Source: Nocardiopsis terrae (GTDB lineage Bacteria; Actinomycetota; Actinomycetes; Streptosporangiales; Streptosporangiaceae). From it: a stretch of 64,000 nt of DNA. Position numbers and translations under genes: made by a program. Location: contig NZ_BMXJ01000004.1 in assembly GCF_014651695.1 (NCBI RefSeq), positions 1 through 64,000 of the forward strand. Reading direction: 5' to 3'. This document shows positions 45,415 through 56,477 of this stretch, one piece after another (position 1 is the stretch's first letter; the number at the start of each line of letters is the position of its first letter). The notes under the pieces were generated by a model. It was not told the origin of the DNA. It saw only the letters and a program-made list of their open reading frames with translations, and did no database searches.

Positions 45415-45428
45415 TTGAAACGATTCAT
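45415..45428. promoter_or_regulatory. LacI-type operator O1, ABC-operon side
   Basis: TTGAAACGATTCAT, an imperfect palindrome sharing the TTGAA-CG-TTCA core with the two sites at 45671 and 48409. It lies 75 bp upstream of the permease start in a 395-bp divergent region. Confidence 0.7.
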
Positions 45429-45670
45429 TTAATGGCCCGAAGCTAGGCGCAGGGAGTGACGTGCGTCAACCCCAACGAGCGAACGAAACCTCTTCGCAAC
45501 CTGACCGCCACCAACGGCCAACCCCATGCACCCACTTCACAGGAAAGCCTATGAACTGGCCTTTTGGCGAACAGGAACGGGTCTCTGCAGAAGACTGACT
45601 CCCCACGGGAACGAGTCGACCCCTTGACGGCACCGCACCCCCGTTCCTACGGTTACGGTTGTCTTACTGA

Positions 45671-45684
45671 TTGAACCGTTTCAA
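45671..45684. promoter_or_regulatory. LacI-type operator O2, rhamnosidase side
   Basis: TTGAACCGTTTCAA, near-perfect palindrome, 51 bp before the GH78 start. Bases 45429-45670 between O1 and O2 hold no gene and are relatively AT-rich, consistent with two divergent promoters. Confidence 0.72.
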
Positions 45685-45735
45685 TAGGACGTTCACACCC
45701 GAGTGTCCTGACCTCGTTCCCACCCAGGAGTCCCC

Positions 45736-48342
45736 TTGCCCCGCCCCGGAAAAGCCCCCGTCGGCCCCCTCCCCGGCACACCCACCGCCGAGCACCACCG
45801 CACCGCCCTGGGCATCGGCGAGTCCGCTCCGCGCCTGTCGTGGACCATGGACCGGACACCCTCCGGCTGGCGGCAGACCGCCTACGAGGTCGAGGTCGCG
45901 GACGGGGAGCGCAGACGGACGAGCGGCCGCATCACCAGCCCGGACTCCGTGCTCGTGCCCTGGCCGGACGAACCGTTGGCAGCCAGGGCGCGCCGGTCGG
46001 TGCGCGTCCGCGTGTGGGGTGGGGAATCGTCCGACCCCTCGCCCTGGAGCCCCGCACTGGAGCTGGAGACGGGGCTGCTGGAGGCGGCCGACTGGCGGAC
46101 GGTAATGGTCGGCCCGCCGGCCGGCCTGGGCGAGCGGGAGCGCCCCGTCCTGCTGCGCGGCGCGCTCACCCTGCCCGCGCCGCCCCGGTCCGCACGCCTG
46201 TACGTCACCGCGCACGGCGTCTTCGAGGCCGAGGTCAACGGGGTCCGTGTCGGCGACGAGGTACTCGCTCCCGGATGGACCACCTACCCCGCGCGGCTGC
46301 GCTACCGCACCCACGACGTGACCGGGCTGCTGCGCGAGGGCTCCAACGTGCTCGGCGCGCACCTCGCGGACGGCTGGTACCGGGGGCGGATCGGCTTCCA
46401 CGGCGGACGGCGCGACACCTACGGCGACCGCACCGGATTGCTCGCCCAGCTGGAGGTCGAGTGCGAGGACGGGTCGACGGTGCTCTTCGGTACCGGCCCC
46501 GACTGGCGGTGCGCACCCTCACCGACCCTGGCCTCCAGCCTCTACGACGGCGAGCGCCACGACGCGCGCCTGGAGCGGACCGGCTGGTCCGAGCCGGGGT
46601 TCGACGACGCGGACTGGGCTGCCGCGGTACCGGTCGAACGCGATCCGGCCACACTGGTGGCCCCGCTCTCGCCCCCGGTGCGGTGCACCGAGGAGGTGGA
46701 GCCCGTGTCGGTCACTCCGGCCGGCTCCGGCCGGCTGCTGCTGGACTTCGGCCAGAACCTCGTGGGGCGGTTGCGGCTGCGCCTGCGCGCCCCGGAGGGC
46801 ACCGAGGTGACCGTACGCCACGCCGAGGTGTTGGAGGACGGCGAACTGTGCACCCGCCCCCTGCGCTTCGCCGAGGCCACCGACACCTACGTGGCGGCGG
46901 GCACCGGAGCGGTGGAGGAATGGGAGCCGCGCTTCACCTACCACGGCTTCCGCTACGCGGAGGTCACCGGCTGGCCCGGCGAGCCGGAGCCCGGCGCGGT
47001 GGTCGCCCGGGTGCTGCACACCGACATGCGCCCCACCGGTGAGTTCAGCTGCTCCGATCCGCTCGTGGAACGGCTGCACGAGAACGTGCGCTGGAGCATG
47101 CGCGGCAACTTCGTCGACGTGCCCACGGACTGCCCCCAGCGCGACGAGCGCCTGGGCTGGACCGGCGACATCCAGGTGTTCGCCCCCACGGCCTCCTTCC
47201 TCTACGACTGCGCGGGGATGCTGCGCTCCTGGCTGGCGGACCTGGCGGCCGAGCAGTACCCGGACGGCACGGTGCCGTTCATCGTTCCGACCATCCACGC
47301 CCCCACCTGGACCCCCGCCTGGCCCGCCGCGGTGTGGGGTGACGCCGCCGTGCTCACCCCGTGGCGGGTCTACGAACACTTCGGGGACGAGCGCGTGCTC
47401 AGCGACCAGTACGCCAGCGCCGGGGCGTGGATGGAGCTGGTGGCCGGCCGGCTGGACGAGGACGGCACCTGGCGGCGCGACCGGCAGCTGGGCGACTGGC
47501 TCGACCCCGCGGCGCCGCCGGAGGACCCGTTCCGGGGGCGCACCGACCCGACCCTGGTGGCCACGGCCTACGCCGCCGAGTCGGCCCGCACGATGTCCGA
47601 GACCGCGCGGGTCCTGGGGAAGGAGGCCGACCGCGAGCGCTACGCGCGACTGGCGGAACACGTGCGGAGCGGGTTCCGCGCGGCCTACGCCCCGCAGGGC
47701 GGGCTGCTCAGCAGCGACACCCAGGCGGCCTACGCGCTGGCGCTGTGCTTCGGCCTGCTGCCCGAGGGGGACGAGCGCACGGCGGCGGCCGACCGGCTCG
47801 CGGCGCTGGTGGCCCGGGACGGGTACCGCATCGCCACCGGGTTCGCCGGTACGCCGCTGGTCTGCGACGCGCTGACGCGCCACGGCCACACCGAGACCGC
47901 CTACCGGTTGCTGCTGCAGCAGGAGGCGCCCTCCTGGCTCTACCCGGTGCGGATGGGGGCGACCACGGTCTGGGAGCGCTGGGACAGCATGCTGCCCGAC
48001 GGCCGGGTCAACCCGGGCGAGATGACCTCCTTCAACCACTACGCGCTCGGCGCGGTGGCCGACTGGCTGCACCGCACGGTGGCGGGTCTGGCCCCCGAGG
48101 CCCCCGGCTACCGCCGTATCCGCTTCGCGCCCCGGCCCGGCGGCGGGATGGAGCGGGCCGGAGCCGCACACGAGACCCCCTACGGAACGGCGAGTGTGCG
48201 CTGGCACCGTGACGGGGCCCGGTTGCACGTGGCCGCGGTCGTACCGGCGGGCACCACTGCAGTGGTCGACCTGCCGGGGGCGGACCCGTTCGAGGTCGGC
48301 AGCGGCGAGCACCGCTTCGAGGCCCCCTGGCCGTCCGCCTGA
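45736..48342 (+). CDS. Alpha-L-rhamnosidase, GH78
   Basis: 868 residues from TTG 45736, with CCAGGAG eight bases upstream. N-terminal beta-rich domains (about 1-370) with DFGQNLVGRLRLRLRAPEGTEV and HGFRYAEVTG, then the (alpha/alpha)6 catalytic domain with DCPQRDERLGWTGD, which contains the general-acid Glu, and WERWDSMLPDG with a second catalytic Glu. No signal peptide, so it acts in the cytoplasm on imported rhamnosides. It sits beside its own transporter and regulator. Confidence 0.94.
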   Translation: MPRPGKAPVGPLPGTPTAEHHRTALGIGESAPRLSWTMDRTPSGWRQTAYEVEVADGERRRTSGRITSPDSVLVPWPDEPLAARARRSVRVRVWGGESSDPSPWSPALELETGLLEAADWRTVMVGPPAGLGERERPVLLRGALTLPAPPRSARLYVTAHGVFEAEVNGVRVGDEVLAPGWTTYPARLRYRTHDVTGLLREGSNVLGAHLADGWYRGRIGFHGGRRDTYGDRTGLLAQLEVECEDGSTVLFGTGPDWRCAPSPTLASSLYDGERHDARLERTGWSEPGFDDADWAAAVPVERDPATLVAPLSPPVRCTEEVEPVSVTPAGSGRLLLDFGQNLVGRLRLRLRAPEGTEVTVRHAEVLEDGELCTRPLRFAEATDTYVAAGTGAVEEWEPRFTYHGFRYAEVTGWPGEPEPGAVVARVLHTDMRPTGEFSCSDPLVERLHENVRWSMRGNFVDVPTDCPQRDERLGWTGDIQVFAPTASFLYDCAGMLRSWLADLAAEQYPDGTVPFIVPTIHAPTWTPAWPAAVWGDAAVLTPWRVYEHFGDERVLSDQYASAGAWMELVAGRLDEDGTWRRDRQLGDWLDPAAPPEDPFRGRTDPTLVATAYAAESARTMSETARVLGKEADRERYARLAEHVRSGFRAAYAPQGGLLSSDTQAAYALALCFGLLPEGDERTAAADRLAALVARDGYRIATGFAGTPLVCDALTRHGHTETAYRLLLQQEAPSWLYPVRMGATTVWERWDSMLPDGRVNPGEMTSFNHYALGAVADWLHRTVAGLAPEAPGYRRIRFAPRPGGGMERAGAAHETPYGTASVRWHRDGARLHVAAVVPAGTTAVVDLPGADPFEVGSGEHRFEAPWPSA

Positions 48343-48408
48343 CCGGCTTTCGCCACCGGGCGGGGCGCGCTCGACGCGTCCCGCCCCACTACCATCGGAG
48401 CACCTGGA

Positions 48409-48422
48409 TTGAACCGTGACAA
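48409..48422. promoter_or_regulatory. LacI-type operator O3 (autoregulatory)
   Basis: TTGAACCGTGACAA matches O2 at 12 of 14 positions and lies 37 bp before the regulator's GTG. This indicates the LacI protein controls its own expression as well as the ABC operon and the rhamnosidase. Confidence 0.6.
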
Positions 48423-48458
48423 CTCAAACCCTCCGGGGACGCGGGGAGCACACACGCC

Positions 48459-49457
48459 GTGAAGGCCGTCAGCATAAGACAAGTGGCCGAGAAGGCCGGG
48501 GTCTCCGTGGCCACGGTGTCCAACTTCCTGAACCGGCCCGAGCTCGTCGCACCGGCCACCAGGGAGCGGGTGCACGGGGCCGTCGAAGCGTTGGGGTACC
48601 GCCCCAACCAGGCCGCACGCCAGCTCAGCAACGGCTACGGCACCGGTGTGGGTCTGGTGTTGTTCGATGTGCGCAATCCCTTCCTCACCGGGGTGGCCCG
48701 CGGCGCCGAGGACCACCTGCACACCGCCGGGCGGACCGTGGTGCTGTGCAACACCGACGTGGATCCGGTGAAGGAGGAGCGCTACCTGGACCTGCTGCTG
48801 CAGCAGCAGGCGCAGGGGGTCCTCATCACCCCGGCGGACCTGTCCCGGTCCTGGGTGGACCGGGTCCGTTCTCGGGGGCTGCGCACCGTGCTCTTCCACA
48901 ACTCGACCGACTTCCCCGACGTGTGCTCGGTGGCCGTCGACGACGTGGCGGGGGGTGAGATGGCCGCCACGCACCTGTTGGCCAGGGGGCACGACCGGAT
49001 CACCTGTGTCACGGGGCCCGCGCACATGCGCCAGTCCGTCGACCGGTTGGCCGGGTGCCGTCGCGCGGCGGCTCTGGCGGGGCGGCCCGAGGAGGCCGTG
49101 GAGGTGGTCGAGGCGGGTGCGTTCACCCTGGACCAGGGGCGGCGCGCGGGTGAGCGGATCCTGGCCTCGCCGCATCCGTCCACCGCGGTGTTCTGCGCCA
49201 ACGACCTGTTGGCGCTGGGCGTGATGCAGGCCGCCACCCGGGCGGGCAGGCGGGTGCCCGACGACCTGGCGGTGGTGGGGTTCGACGACATCGAGTCGGC
49301 TGCCACCGCCGGGGTCCCGTTGACCTCGGTGCACGTGGACAGCCACGCGCTGGGCCGGGCCGCGGCCCGGCTGCTGGTCGAGGAGGTCGAGGACCCCGGT
49401 CACACCCACCGTCGCCTGTCGTTCGCCCCGCACCTGGTCGAACGTGCTTCCAGCTAG
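48459..49457 (+). CDS. LacI-family regulator of the rhamnoside locus
   Basis: 332 residues from GTG 48459. HTH SIRQVAEKAGVSVATVSNFLNRPE and hinge YRPNQAARQLSNG at the N-terminus, then a sugar-binding domain ending VVGFDDIESAATAGVPLTSVHVD. Three similar operator sequences flank its target genes. Probable repressor released by a rhamnose-type inducer. Confidence 0.94.
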   Translation: MKAVSIRQVAEKAGVSVATVSNFLNRPELVAPATRERVHGAVEALGYRPNQAARQLSNGYGTGVGLVLFDVRNPFLTGVARGAEDHLHTAGRTVVLCNTDVDPVKEERYLDLLLQQQAQGVLITPADLSRSWVDRVRSRGLRTVLFHNSTDFPDVCSVAVDDVAGGEMAATHLLARGHDRITCVTGPAHMRQSVDRLAGCRRAAALAGRPEEAVEVVEAGAFTLDQGRRAGERILASPHPSTAVFCANDLLALGVMQAATRAGRRVPDDLAVVGFDDIESAATAGVPLTSVHVDSHALGRAAARLLVEEVEDPGHTHRRLSFAPHLVERASS

Positions 49458-49614
49458 GTCGCGCCGGACGGGCGGTCCTGCGGGGCTCCGGCCCGTGGTC
49501 CGGCGGGACCCCCGGTAGGACATTTCCGGCATAGGCCGCGGCTTTCGGTGTTCACCGGGTGCGGGGAGGACGCCTTCCCTAGGGTCACTCGAAGAGATCT
49601 CCGAGGAGCCTTCG

Positions 49615-51360
49615 ATGCCCAGAACCCCGGAGCAGCCCCTTCCCCGCTCCCCCTACCGGAACCTGACCCTGCTCTGCCTGGTCACCCTCTCCGGGCACCG
49701 GGAGCCGCACGGCCTGCTCGAACACGCCCACCGGCTGGTGACCGGAGCGCTTCCGCGCGGGCGGCGCCACCCACGACCCCACGAGTACCCGCGGATCCGT
49801 CACAAGGTCCTGCGCAGGTCGCTCTTCCCCCGGCGGTGGCACCCGCGCGGCCAGTCCGGTCTGCGGGTCTCACCCGTCGACGGCCTCGGCGGCGAGACCC
49901 GCGGTTTGGAAGCTTTGGACGGCTTGGACGCGTCGGCCCGCGCGGCCTACGTCCTCCTGCGGACGGAGGGGCTGGACGCCCGCGGCGCGACCGAACTCCT
50001 CTCCTCGGTCGGGGTCCGCGACGCCGCGACCGCCGTGGAACGCGCCACCGGGGCACCGGCCGGGCTGCCCCTGCCCGACCCCACACTCGTCCGGGTCAGC
50101 GGCAAGGGGCCCCTGGTGCACCGGCGCGGCCTGGTCGCCTCCGTCGGCCTCCTCGCCCTCGCGGTGACGGTGCTGGGACTGACCGCTGCCGGGCCCGACA
50201 CCGGGGTGGGCGTCACCGCGCCCGCCGCTGCCCCGGTCCGGCTGGCCGGGGCCGCCGCACCGGACGCCTGGCGGACGAGCTTCCGGTTGGACCTGACTGC
50301 CTGGCACCCCAGGGGCGACGCGGTCGACGACCAGTCACTCACCCGACGGGCCCTGGCCGTCTGGGCCGAGCAGGAGAACGGTGACGGCGCCCCCGCCTCG
50401 CCCTCCCTCCTCTTCGCCGGCGGGGTGGCCGACCGCGAGGTCGTGCTCCTGCACGACGGACCCCGGCTCGCCCGCTACACGCGTGCGGGCTCCGAGGAAC
50501 TGGTCGAGGTGTTCGCCGAGCCCGGCAACGGTGTGGCCAACTGGCCCGCCCTCCGTCTGGCCGACACCGAGGACGGCACCCACTACCTGCTGCCCCCCTG
50601 GGTGACCGAGGCCGCCGGCGCCCAGCTCGGCCGAGGCGGCGCCGGCTGGTCCGACATCGAACACCGGGACGGGGTGACCGAGGCGGTACCCGCCGGGGAG
50701 CACTGTGGTGCGGGCCCCGTCCTGCGGTTGCGCGCCCCCGAGGTGGCGCACGGTCAGCCGTACACGGTGATCGACCTGGGAGGAGCGGACACCGCCCACC
50801 TGGGGTACATGCCTCCGCCTCCCGCCGAGATCCGCAGGTTGGGGCCGCACGAGGTCCTCGGCCCCGAGCAGGGCTTCGACCTGTGGAGTGAGCTGGCCTG
50901 CGCCGGGGACCCGCCCGAAGGCCCCGTGCTCACCGCGACGGCCTGGGAGTTCGCCGTCCAGGAACTGCCCGGTGGCGGAGACGGCCGGTGGACGTGCGTG
51001 CGGTTCGGCGGGCACGACGGCGGCGGGCTGGCCCGGGCAGTGTTGGTCGCGGAGACCGACGACGGTACCGAGGCCGTCCCCGCCGGGGAGAGCGAGGGCG
51101 GCTGGGACTGCAGCAACCTCAACCGTCAGGTGGCCGCGGGCACCTGGTGGCAGGATTCCGAGAGCCGCTGGCACTATCTGGCGGCCGCCTCCCGTGAGGT
51201 CGCCTCGATCACCGCGGAGGGCGTGGTCGAGGGGACCGACGAGGACGGCGGGGGCGTTCTGGCGGTGGCCGGTCCGCGCTCGCAGGACCGCCCCTCGGGG
51301 GAGGTCGCCCTGACCGCCGTCGACGTGCGGGGCGAGGAGATGACCGTCCTCGGACAGTGA
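49615..51360 (+). CDS. Membrane-anchored protein with sigma-region-4-like N-terminus, function unknown
   Basis: 581 residues; ATG 49615 follows CGAGGAGC. Residues about 98-145 (LDASARAAYVLLRTEGLDARGATELLSSVGVRDAATAVER) resemble a truncated sigma-70 region 4 helix-turn-helix. A single membrane helix follows at about 172-192, then an exterior domain of about 390 residues rich in Asp/Gly/Trp with paired Cys. Not a complete sigma or anti-sigma factor. It looks like a membrane sensor that may couple to transcription, but the function is not assigned. Confidence 0.68.
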   Translation: MPRTPEQPLPRSPYRNLTLLCLVTLSGHREPHGLLEHAHRLVTGALPRGRRHPRPHEYPRIRHKVLRRSLFPRRWHPRGQSGLRVSPVDGLGGETRGLEALDGLDASARAAYVLLRTEGLDARGATELLSSVGVRDAATAVERATGAPAGLPLPDPTLVRVSGKGPLVHRRGLVASVGLLALAVTVLGLTAAGPDTGVGVTAPAAAPVRLAGAAAPDAWRTSFRLDLTAWHPRGDAVDDQSLTRRALAVWAEQENGDGAPASPSLLFAGGVADREVVLLHDGPRLARYTRAGSEELVEVFAEPGNGVANWPALRLADTEDGTHYLLPPWVTEAAGAQLGRGGAGWSDIEHRDGVTEAVPAGEHCGAGPVLRLRAPEVAHGQPYTVIDLGGADTAHLGYMPPPPAEIRRLGPHEVLGPEQGFDLWSELACAGDPPEGPVLTATAWEFAVQELPGGGDGRWTCVRFGGHDGGGLARAVLVAETDDGTEAVPAGESEGGWDCSNLNRQVAAGTWWQDSESRWHYLAAASREVASITAEGVVEGTDEDGGGVLAVAGPRSQDRPSGEVALTAVDVRGEEMTVLGQ

Positions 51361-51379
51361 GTCCGCGGCCGCTCCCGCT

Positions 51380-51440
51380 GGCCGGATCCGGCCATGCACC
51401 GAGGTGAGTGCACGTGCAGGTGCACTGTCGGTGATATCAC
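51380..51440. promoter_or_regulatory. Three palindromes in the 3' region of the membrane protein gene
   Basis: GGCCGGATCCGGCC (51380-51393), AGTGCAC-gtgcag-GTGCACT (51407-51426) and GTGATATCAC (51431-51440). The first could terminate the upstream gene; the second and third look like operators for the small gene at 51606. No gene otherwise in 51361-51605. Confidence 0.4.
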
Positions 51441-51605
51441 TGGGTACACAGTCCCTCGCCCCGTCCGGGGAGGCCGGGGAACTGACGAAGCGGAGGTTCC
51501 GGGCCGGGTGCACCCGTCGCGGAACCTCCCGGGCCCCCGCCGGGCCGCTCCCCCGGTCGCGGGTCGGCTCCGCTGACGGCCCTGGGCCGTAGTTAGGGTG
51601 AACGC

Positions 51606-51833
51606 ATGTCGATATGGGCGCGGGGAGACCGCACCGGAAGGGTCGGGGAGGCCCTCCTGATGTTGGAGGGCCAACGGCTCATCGACGGCCTGGAGATCCT
51701 GCCCGCCGAGAACAAGCCCTACCGCGTGCGCGTCCCCGCCGGGATCGTCCACATGGACGAGGACGAGGCCGCCATGTTCGCTCTCGGGGCGGTCGTCGGA
51801 GCCTTCGGCAGCGTAGCCCGGCAGAGGGTCTGA
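51606..51833 (+). CDS. Small hypothetical protein, 75 residues
   Basis: MSIWARGDRTGRVGEALL..., with a conserved-looking core (ILPAENKPYRVRVPAGIVHMDEDEAAMFALGAVVGAFGS). No membrane or signal sequence; acidic patch in the middle. The ribosome site is weak (TAGGGTGA). No family recognised; codon use is normal for the genome. Confidence 0.5.
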   Translation: MSIWARGDRTGRVGEALLMLEGQRLIDGLEILPAENKPYRVRVPAGIVHMDEDEAAMFALGAVVGAFGSVARQRV

Positions 51834-51842
51834 CGCGCGTCC

Positions 51843-52020
51843 CCGGTATTCGGGAGCCGGTCGGCTACCTCCGGGCCCATCGTGCGCGGGAGCGCGTCGA
51901 GCAGTAGGTCGCGGACCGTCGTGCGGTACTCCTCGCTGTGCCCGACCGCCAACTCGTCGTTGAAGGCCGACTGGCACAGCACCACCGTCGTCTGCGCCAG
52001 CGGCAGCGCGGGGCTCCCGT
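51843..52020 (-). pseudogene. Coding-like fragment between two genes
   Basis: In one minus-strand frame this stretch reads LPLAQTTVVLCQSAFNDELAVG and then HSEEYRTTVRDLLLDALPRTMGPEVADRLP, which has the composition of a real protein. It has no start codon with a ribosome site and no stop at its end; the frame runs on as low-complexity shadow. It may be the tail of a lost gene. Low confidence. Confidence 0.28.
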
Positions 52021-52098
52021 CACCGGGCAGCCCCCTCCGCCTGCCCCGGATCGGAGCGGACGCCGACACGGCGTCGGGCGTCCGGGAATCCCTGCGGG

Positions 52099-53493
<1,395 letters not shown>

Positions 53494-53509
53494 GGGGGGA
53501 CCCTTCCCT

Positions 53510-53523
53510 TGGGAGCGCTCCCA
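53510..53523. promoter_or_regulatory. CebR box
   Basis: TGGGAGCGCTCCCA, the exact 14-bp palindrome recognised by the LacI-family cellulose-utilisation repressor CebR in streptomycetes. It lies 17 bp before the bglC start codon, where a bound repressor would block transcription or initiation. Confidence 0.9.
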
Positions 53524-53633
53524 GTCTGGTTCAGGGAGCACCGCGCGCGCAACCCCCGAACCGGAGCGGCTCCACCGCCGTCACAACCTCCGGCGCGCCA
53601 CCGTCCCGCAGGCGCGGAGAAAGGAAGACAGAC

Positions 53634-55175
53634 TTGAGTTGGATCGACTACTCGCAGAACGCGCGGATCAGGGAACTCCAGGAGGACCTGAGCGACACGC
53701 ACTCGCAGATGGCGCGGGAACGCAGGCGCATGCGCTCCGAACTGGGCCGGATCCGGGGAACCCTGGAGCAGAGACTCGACCGGGTCTCCGCGACCCTGGA
53801 CGCCTTCATCGAACTCAGCGACGTCCGCGCCACCCTGGCGATGTTCGACGACGCCGCGATCGCGCGCCACCGCACCCTCCAGATGCTGGCCGGCACCGCC
53901 CCGGCCGACCCCGGGCTCGAGGACGTACCCGGATACTGGCTGGTCCCCGCCGCCCGGGGTCTGCACGCGCTGCTCGACGACGACCTCGCCCGGGCCCGCC
54001 TGTGCTTCGACGAGGCCGCCGCCGTCGACCCGGAGAGGGCCCGCTGCTTCGCCGCGTTGGCCTCGGCCCTCACCCGCGCCGAGCACGCGCGCACCCTGGG
54101 CGAGGGAGTGTCCGCCGACCTCCTGCCCCACCTCCCCGGACCGCGGGTCCAGCTGACCCGCGGCCAGCGCGCCCTGTGGCTGCTGACCGCCGACGGCTCC
54201 TTCGGCGACGACGCCCGGGAGCACCTGTTGCTGTCCACGCTGCGCCGGTGGACCGCCGAGGGTGTCCGGCTCTCCCCTGCCCACGACTGGGTCGCCGTTC
54301 CGGCGGTGTCCGGCCGGGGGCGGGGTGCCGCAGCCTCCGCCGCCTCCCAGCACCAGGCCGCCCAGGCCCTGGCCCGCCTGCGCGAACGGGTCGCCGAGGT
54401 CACCGCGCTGGGCACCGAGGACACCTCCTCGGAGGCCATGGCGCCCGACGAGGCCAGCTCCGGCTTCCTCCGGGAGACGCTGCGCCTGCTCGTGGAGGAG
54501 GGCAGCCCCGAGGAGGCGCCCCTGCTGGCCGAGTCCAACCGGCTACGGGCGGTGGTCGAGAACGGCGGCCGGGAGAGCGCCCTGCCCGCCTGGGGCGACA
54601 CCGTCGACAGTGTCGAGGCCCTCCTCAGGCAGGACCTGACCCGTGAGGACGTACCACCGCACCGCCGCACCTTCGCGCTCGTCCTCCAGCGCGCCGCCGT
54701 CATGGACGCGGCGGAGGACCTGGCGGCACGGGCCACCGCCCTGGTCCCCGACACCACGGACACGACCTTCCAGGGCCTGTCCATCGCCGTCACCGAGTCC
54801 GGCGCCGACCAGCGGCAGGTCGAGCGCGCCCGCCGCAGGCTGCGTGAACGCCACAGCGCCGACCGCGGCCACCACGGTTTCCTCTGGGTGAGCCTGGCCA
54901 CGGCGGTGGTCCTGCTCGTCCTGTCCCTGCTGACGGCGAACGTCTTCCTGTGGATCCTGACCCTGGGGGCCGCGGTCGCCACCGGGATCGCCTACACCTC
55001 CTCCGAGCGGGCGGGGAAGGACGGCGACGCCGTCCTCAGCTCGCAGACGCGCGGGTTGGACCAGCAGGTCGCCCGGGCCGTGGAGAAGTTGCGCCGCACC
55101 AGGACGGAGAGCGAGGAGCTCGCTTCCGCGGCCAGGAGCGACCTGGACCACCTCCGGAGCCTGCTCGACCCGTGA
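53634..55175 (+). CDS. Coiled-coil protein with C-terminal membrane hairpin, unknown function
   Basis: 513 residues from TTG 53634, set by AAAGGAAG upstream. Residues about 10-60 form a charged coiled coil (QEDLSDTHSQMARERRRMRSELGRIRG). A helical, TPR-like central region follows (LLDDDLARARLCFDEAAAVDPERARCFAALAS). Two adjacent membrane helices are at about 420-460 (FLWVSLATAVVLLVLSLLTANVFLWILTLGAAVATGIAY). A short C-terminal coiled coil ends the protein. Resembles unannotated actinobacterial envelope-associated proteins; role unknown. Divergent from bglC. Confidence 0.75.
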   Translation: MSWIDYSQNARIRELQEDLSDTHSQMARERRRMRSELGRIRGTLEQRLDRVSATLDAFIELSDVRATLAMFDDAAIARHRTLQMLAGTAPADPGLEDVPGYWLVPAARGLHALLDDDLARARLCFDEAAAVDPERARCFAALASALTRAEHARTLGEGVSADLLPHLPGPRVQLTRGQRALWLLTADGSFGDDAREHLLLSTLRRWTAEGVRLSPAHDWVAVPAVSGRGRGAAASAASQHQAAQALARLRERVAEVTALGTEDTSSEAMAPDEASSGFLRETLRLLVEEGSPEEAPLLAESNRLRAVVENGGRESALPAWGDTVDSVEALLRQDLTREDVPPHRRTFALVLQRAAVMDAAEDLAARATALVPDTTDTTFQGLSIAVTESGADQRQVERARRRLRERHSADRGHHGFLWVSLATAVVLLVLSLLTANVFLWILTLGAAVATGIAYTSSERAGKDGDAVLSSQTRGLDQQVARAVEKLRRTRTESEELASAARSDLDHLRSLLDP

Positions 55176-55232
55176 GCCGCACGGCAGGGCCCGGCGCCGG
55201 GGATCCCCCGCGCAGCTCCGCCGGCCCCGCCG

Positions 55233-56321
55233 CTACAACCAGCCGTTGCGTCTGAAGAGCACGTAGAGCAGCAGCGCGGACAGGAGCATGAGGGAGAGCA
55301 CGAGCGGCCAGCTGAAGACCCAGTGGAATCCGGGCTGGGGGGAGATGTTCATCCCGAAGACCGAGGAGATCAGCGTCGGAACGACCAGAATGCCGCCCCA
55401 GGAGGAGATCTTCTTCATCGCCTCGTTCTGTGCCTGGCTGATGAGGGCGCTGTGGACCTCGGTGATGTTCTCCAGCAGCTGGCGGAAGCTGTCGGCGTGT
55501 TCACGGGTCGCGCGGACGTGGTCGGCGACGTCGCGCAGGTAGTGGTACAGCTCGGTGCGGTGTTCCGGGCCCGGGCGGGGCAGCAGATGGGAACCGGCCC
55601 GCTCAGGGCGCTCCAACGGAGCCATGAGGTGGTCGAGGAGTTCGTCCAGGGGGTCGATGGCGCGTTGGAGGCGGATCGCCTGGCGCGCCAGACGGTAGGT
55701 GCGCCGGGAGGCGTCCCGGTCACCGGCGAAGACCTCGTTCTCCACCTCGTCGATGTCGTCCTGGAGTCCGGCTATGGCCGGGGCGTAGGCATCCACGACC
55801 TGGTCCAGGACCCCGTAGACCACGGCCGGCGTGCCGTGGGCGAGCATCCCCGGTTCGGCCTCCAGACGGGAGCGGACCGCCTCGAAGTCGACCTGCTCGG
55901 TGTGCCGGATGGTGATCACGAAGTCGCGGGAGCCGAAGACGTGGACCTCCCCGACCTCCACGAGTTCCCTTTCCTGGTCGTAGCGGGCCGGTCGCAGCAC
56001 GACGAACAGCACGTCGCCGTAGGTCTCGACCTTGGGCCGCTGGTGGGCGACGATCGCGTCCTCCAGGGCCAGCCGGGGCAGGTCGAAGTGGTGGGCGGCG
56101 TCCAGCAGCTGTTCCCGGTTGGGGGCGCTCATGCTGACCCACGCCATCAGCCCCGAACCGGTGTGGACGGCCTCGCCCGCCTCGGCGAGGGAGCGGGTTT
56201 CGCGCTGGCGGTGCCCGTCCCGGTAGAGGCCGACCCGAACCTCGCCGGGTGGGGCGTCGGCGGGCGGGACGCCTCCCCCACCGCCCAGGGCCATGGTGCG
56301 CTCGGGCGCGGATTCGGTCAT
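55233..56321 (-). CDS. corA: CorA-family Mg2+/Co2+ transporter
   Basis: 362 residues. Long cytoplasmic funnel with the family's alpha7 region, two C-terminal membrane helices and the diagnostic GMN motif in SVFGMNISPQ at the first helix end. Terminal basic RRNGWL stays inside. ATG 56321 behind GGGAGGGCAGACC. Stand-alone gene. Confidence 0.94.
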   Translation of the reverse strand: MTESAPERTMALGGGGGVPPADAPPGEVRVGLYRDGHRQRETRSLAEAGEAVHTGSGLMAWVSMSAPNREQLLDAAHHFDLPRLALEDAIVAHQRPKVETYGDVLFVVLRPARYDQERELVEVGEVHVFGSRDFVITIRHTEQVDFEAVRSRLEAEPGMLAHGTPAVVYGVLDQVVDAYAPAIAGLQDDIDEVENEVFAGDRDASRRTYRLARQAIRLQRAIDPLDELLDHLMAPLERPERAGSHLLPRPGPEHRTELYHYLRDVADHVRATREHADSFRQLLENITEVHSALISQAQNEAMKKISSWGGILVVPTLISSVFGMNISPQPGFHWVFSWPLVLSLMLLSALLLYVLFRRNGWL

Positions 56322-56477
56322 GGTCTGCCCTCCCGTGTGCGGCCTGCCCTGCCCGATCCTGACCCGGTGCGGGCACGGGCGCGCGCCGACACGCCACGGG
56401 GACCGGGCCGCGGCGGCGATCCCCTCCGCTCGGCCCTCCGGTCGGCCCGCCGGGTCGGGGCGCGGCCGACGGGCCGG

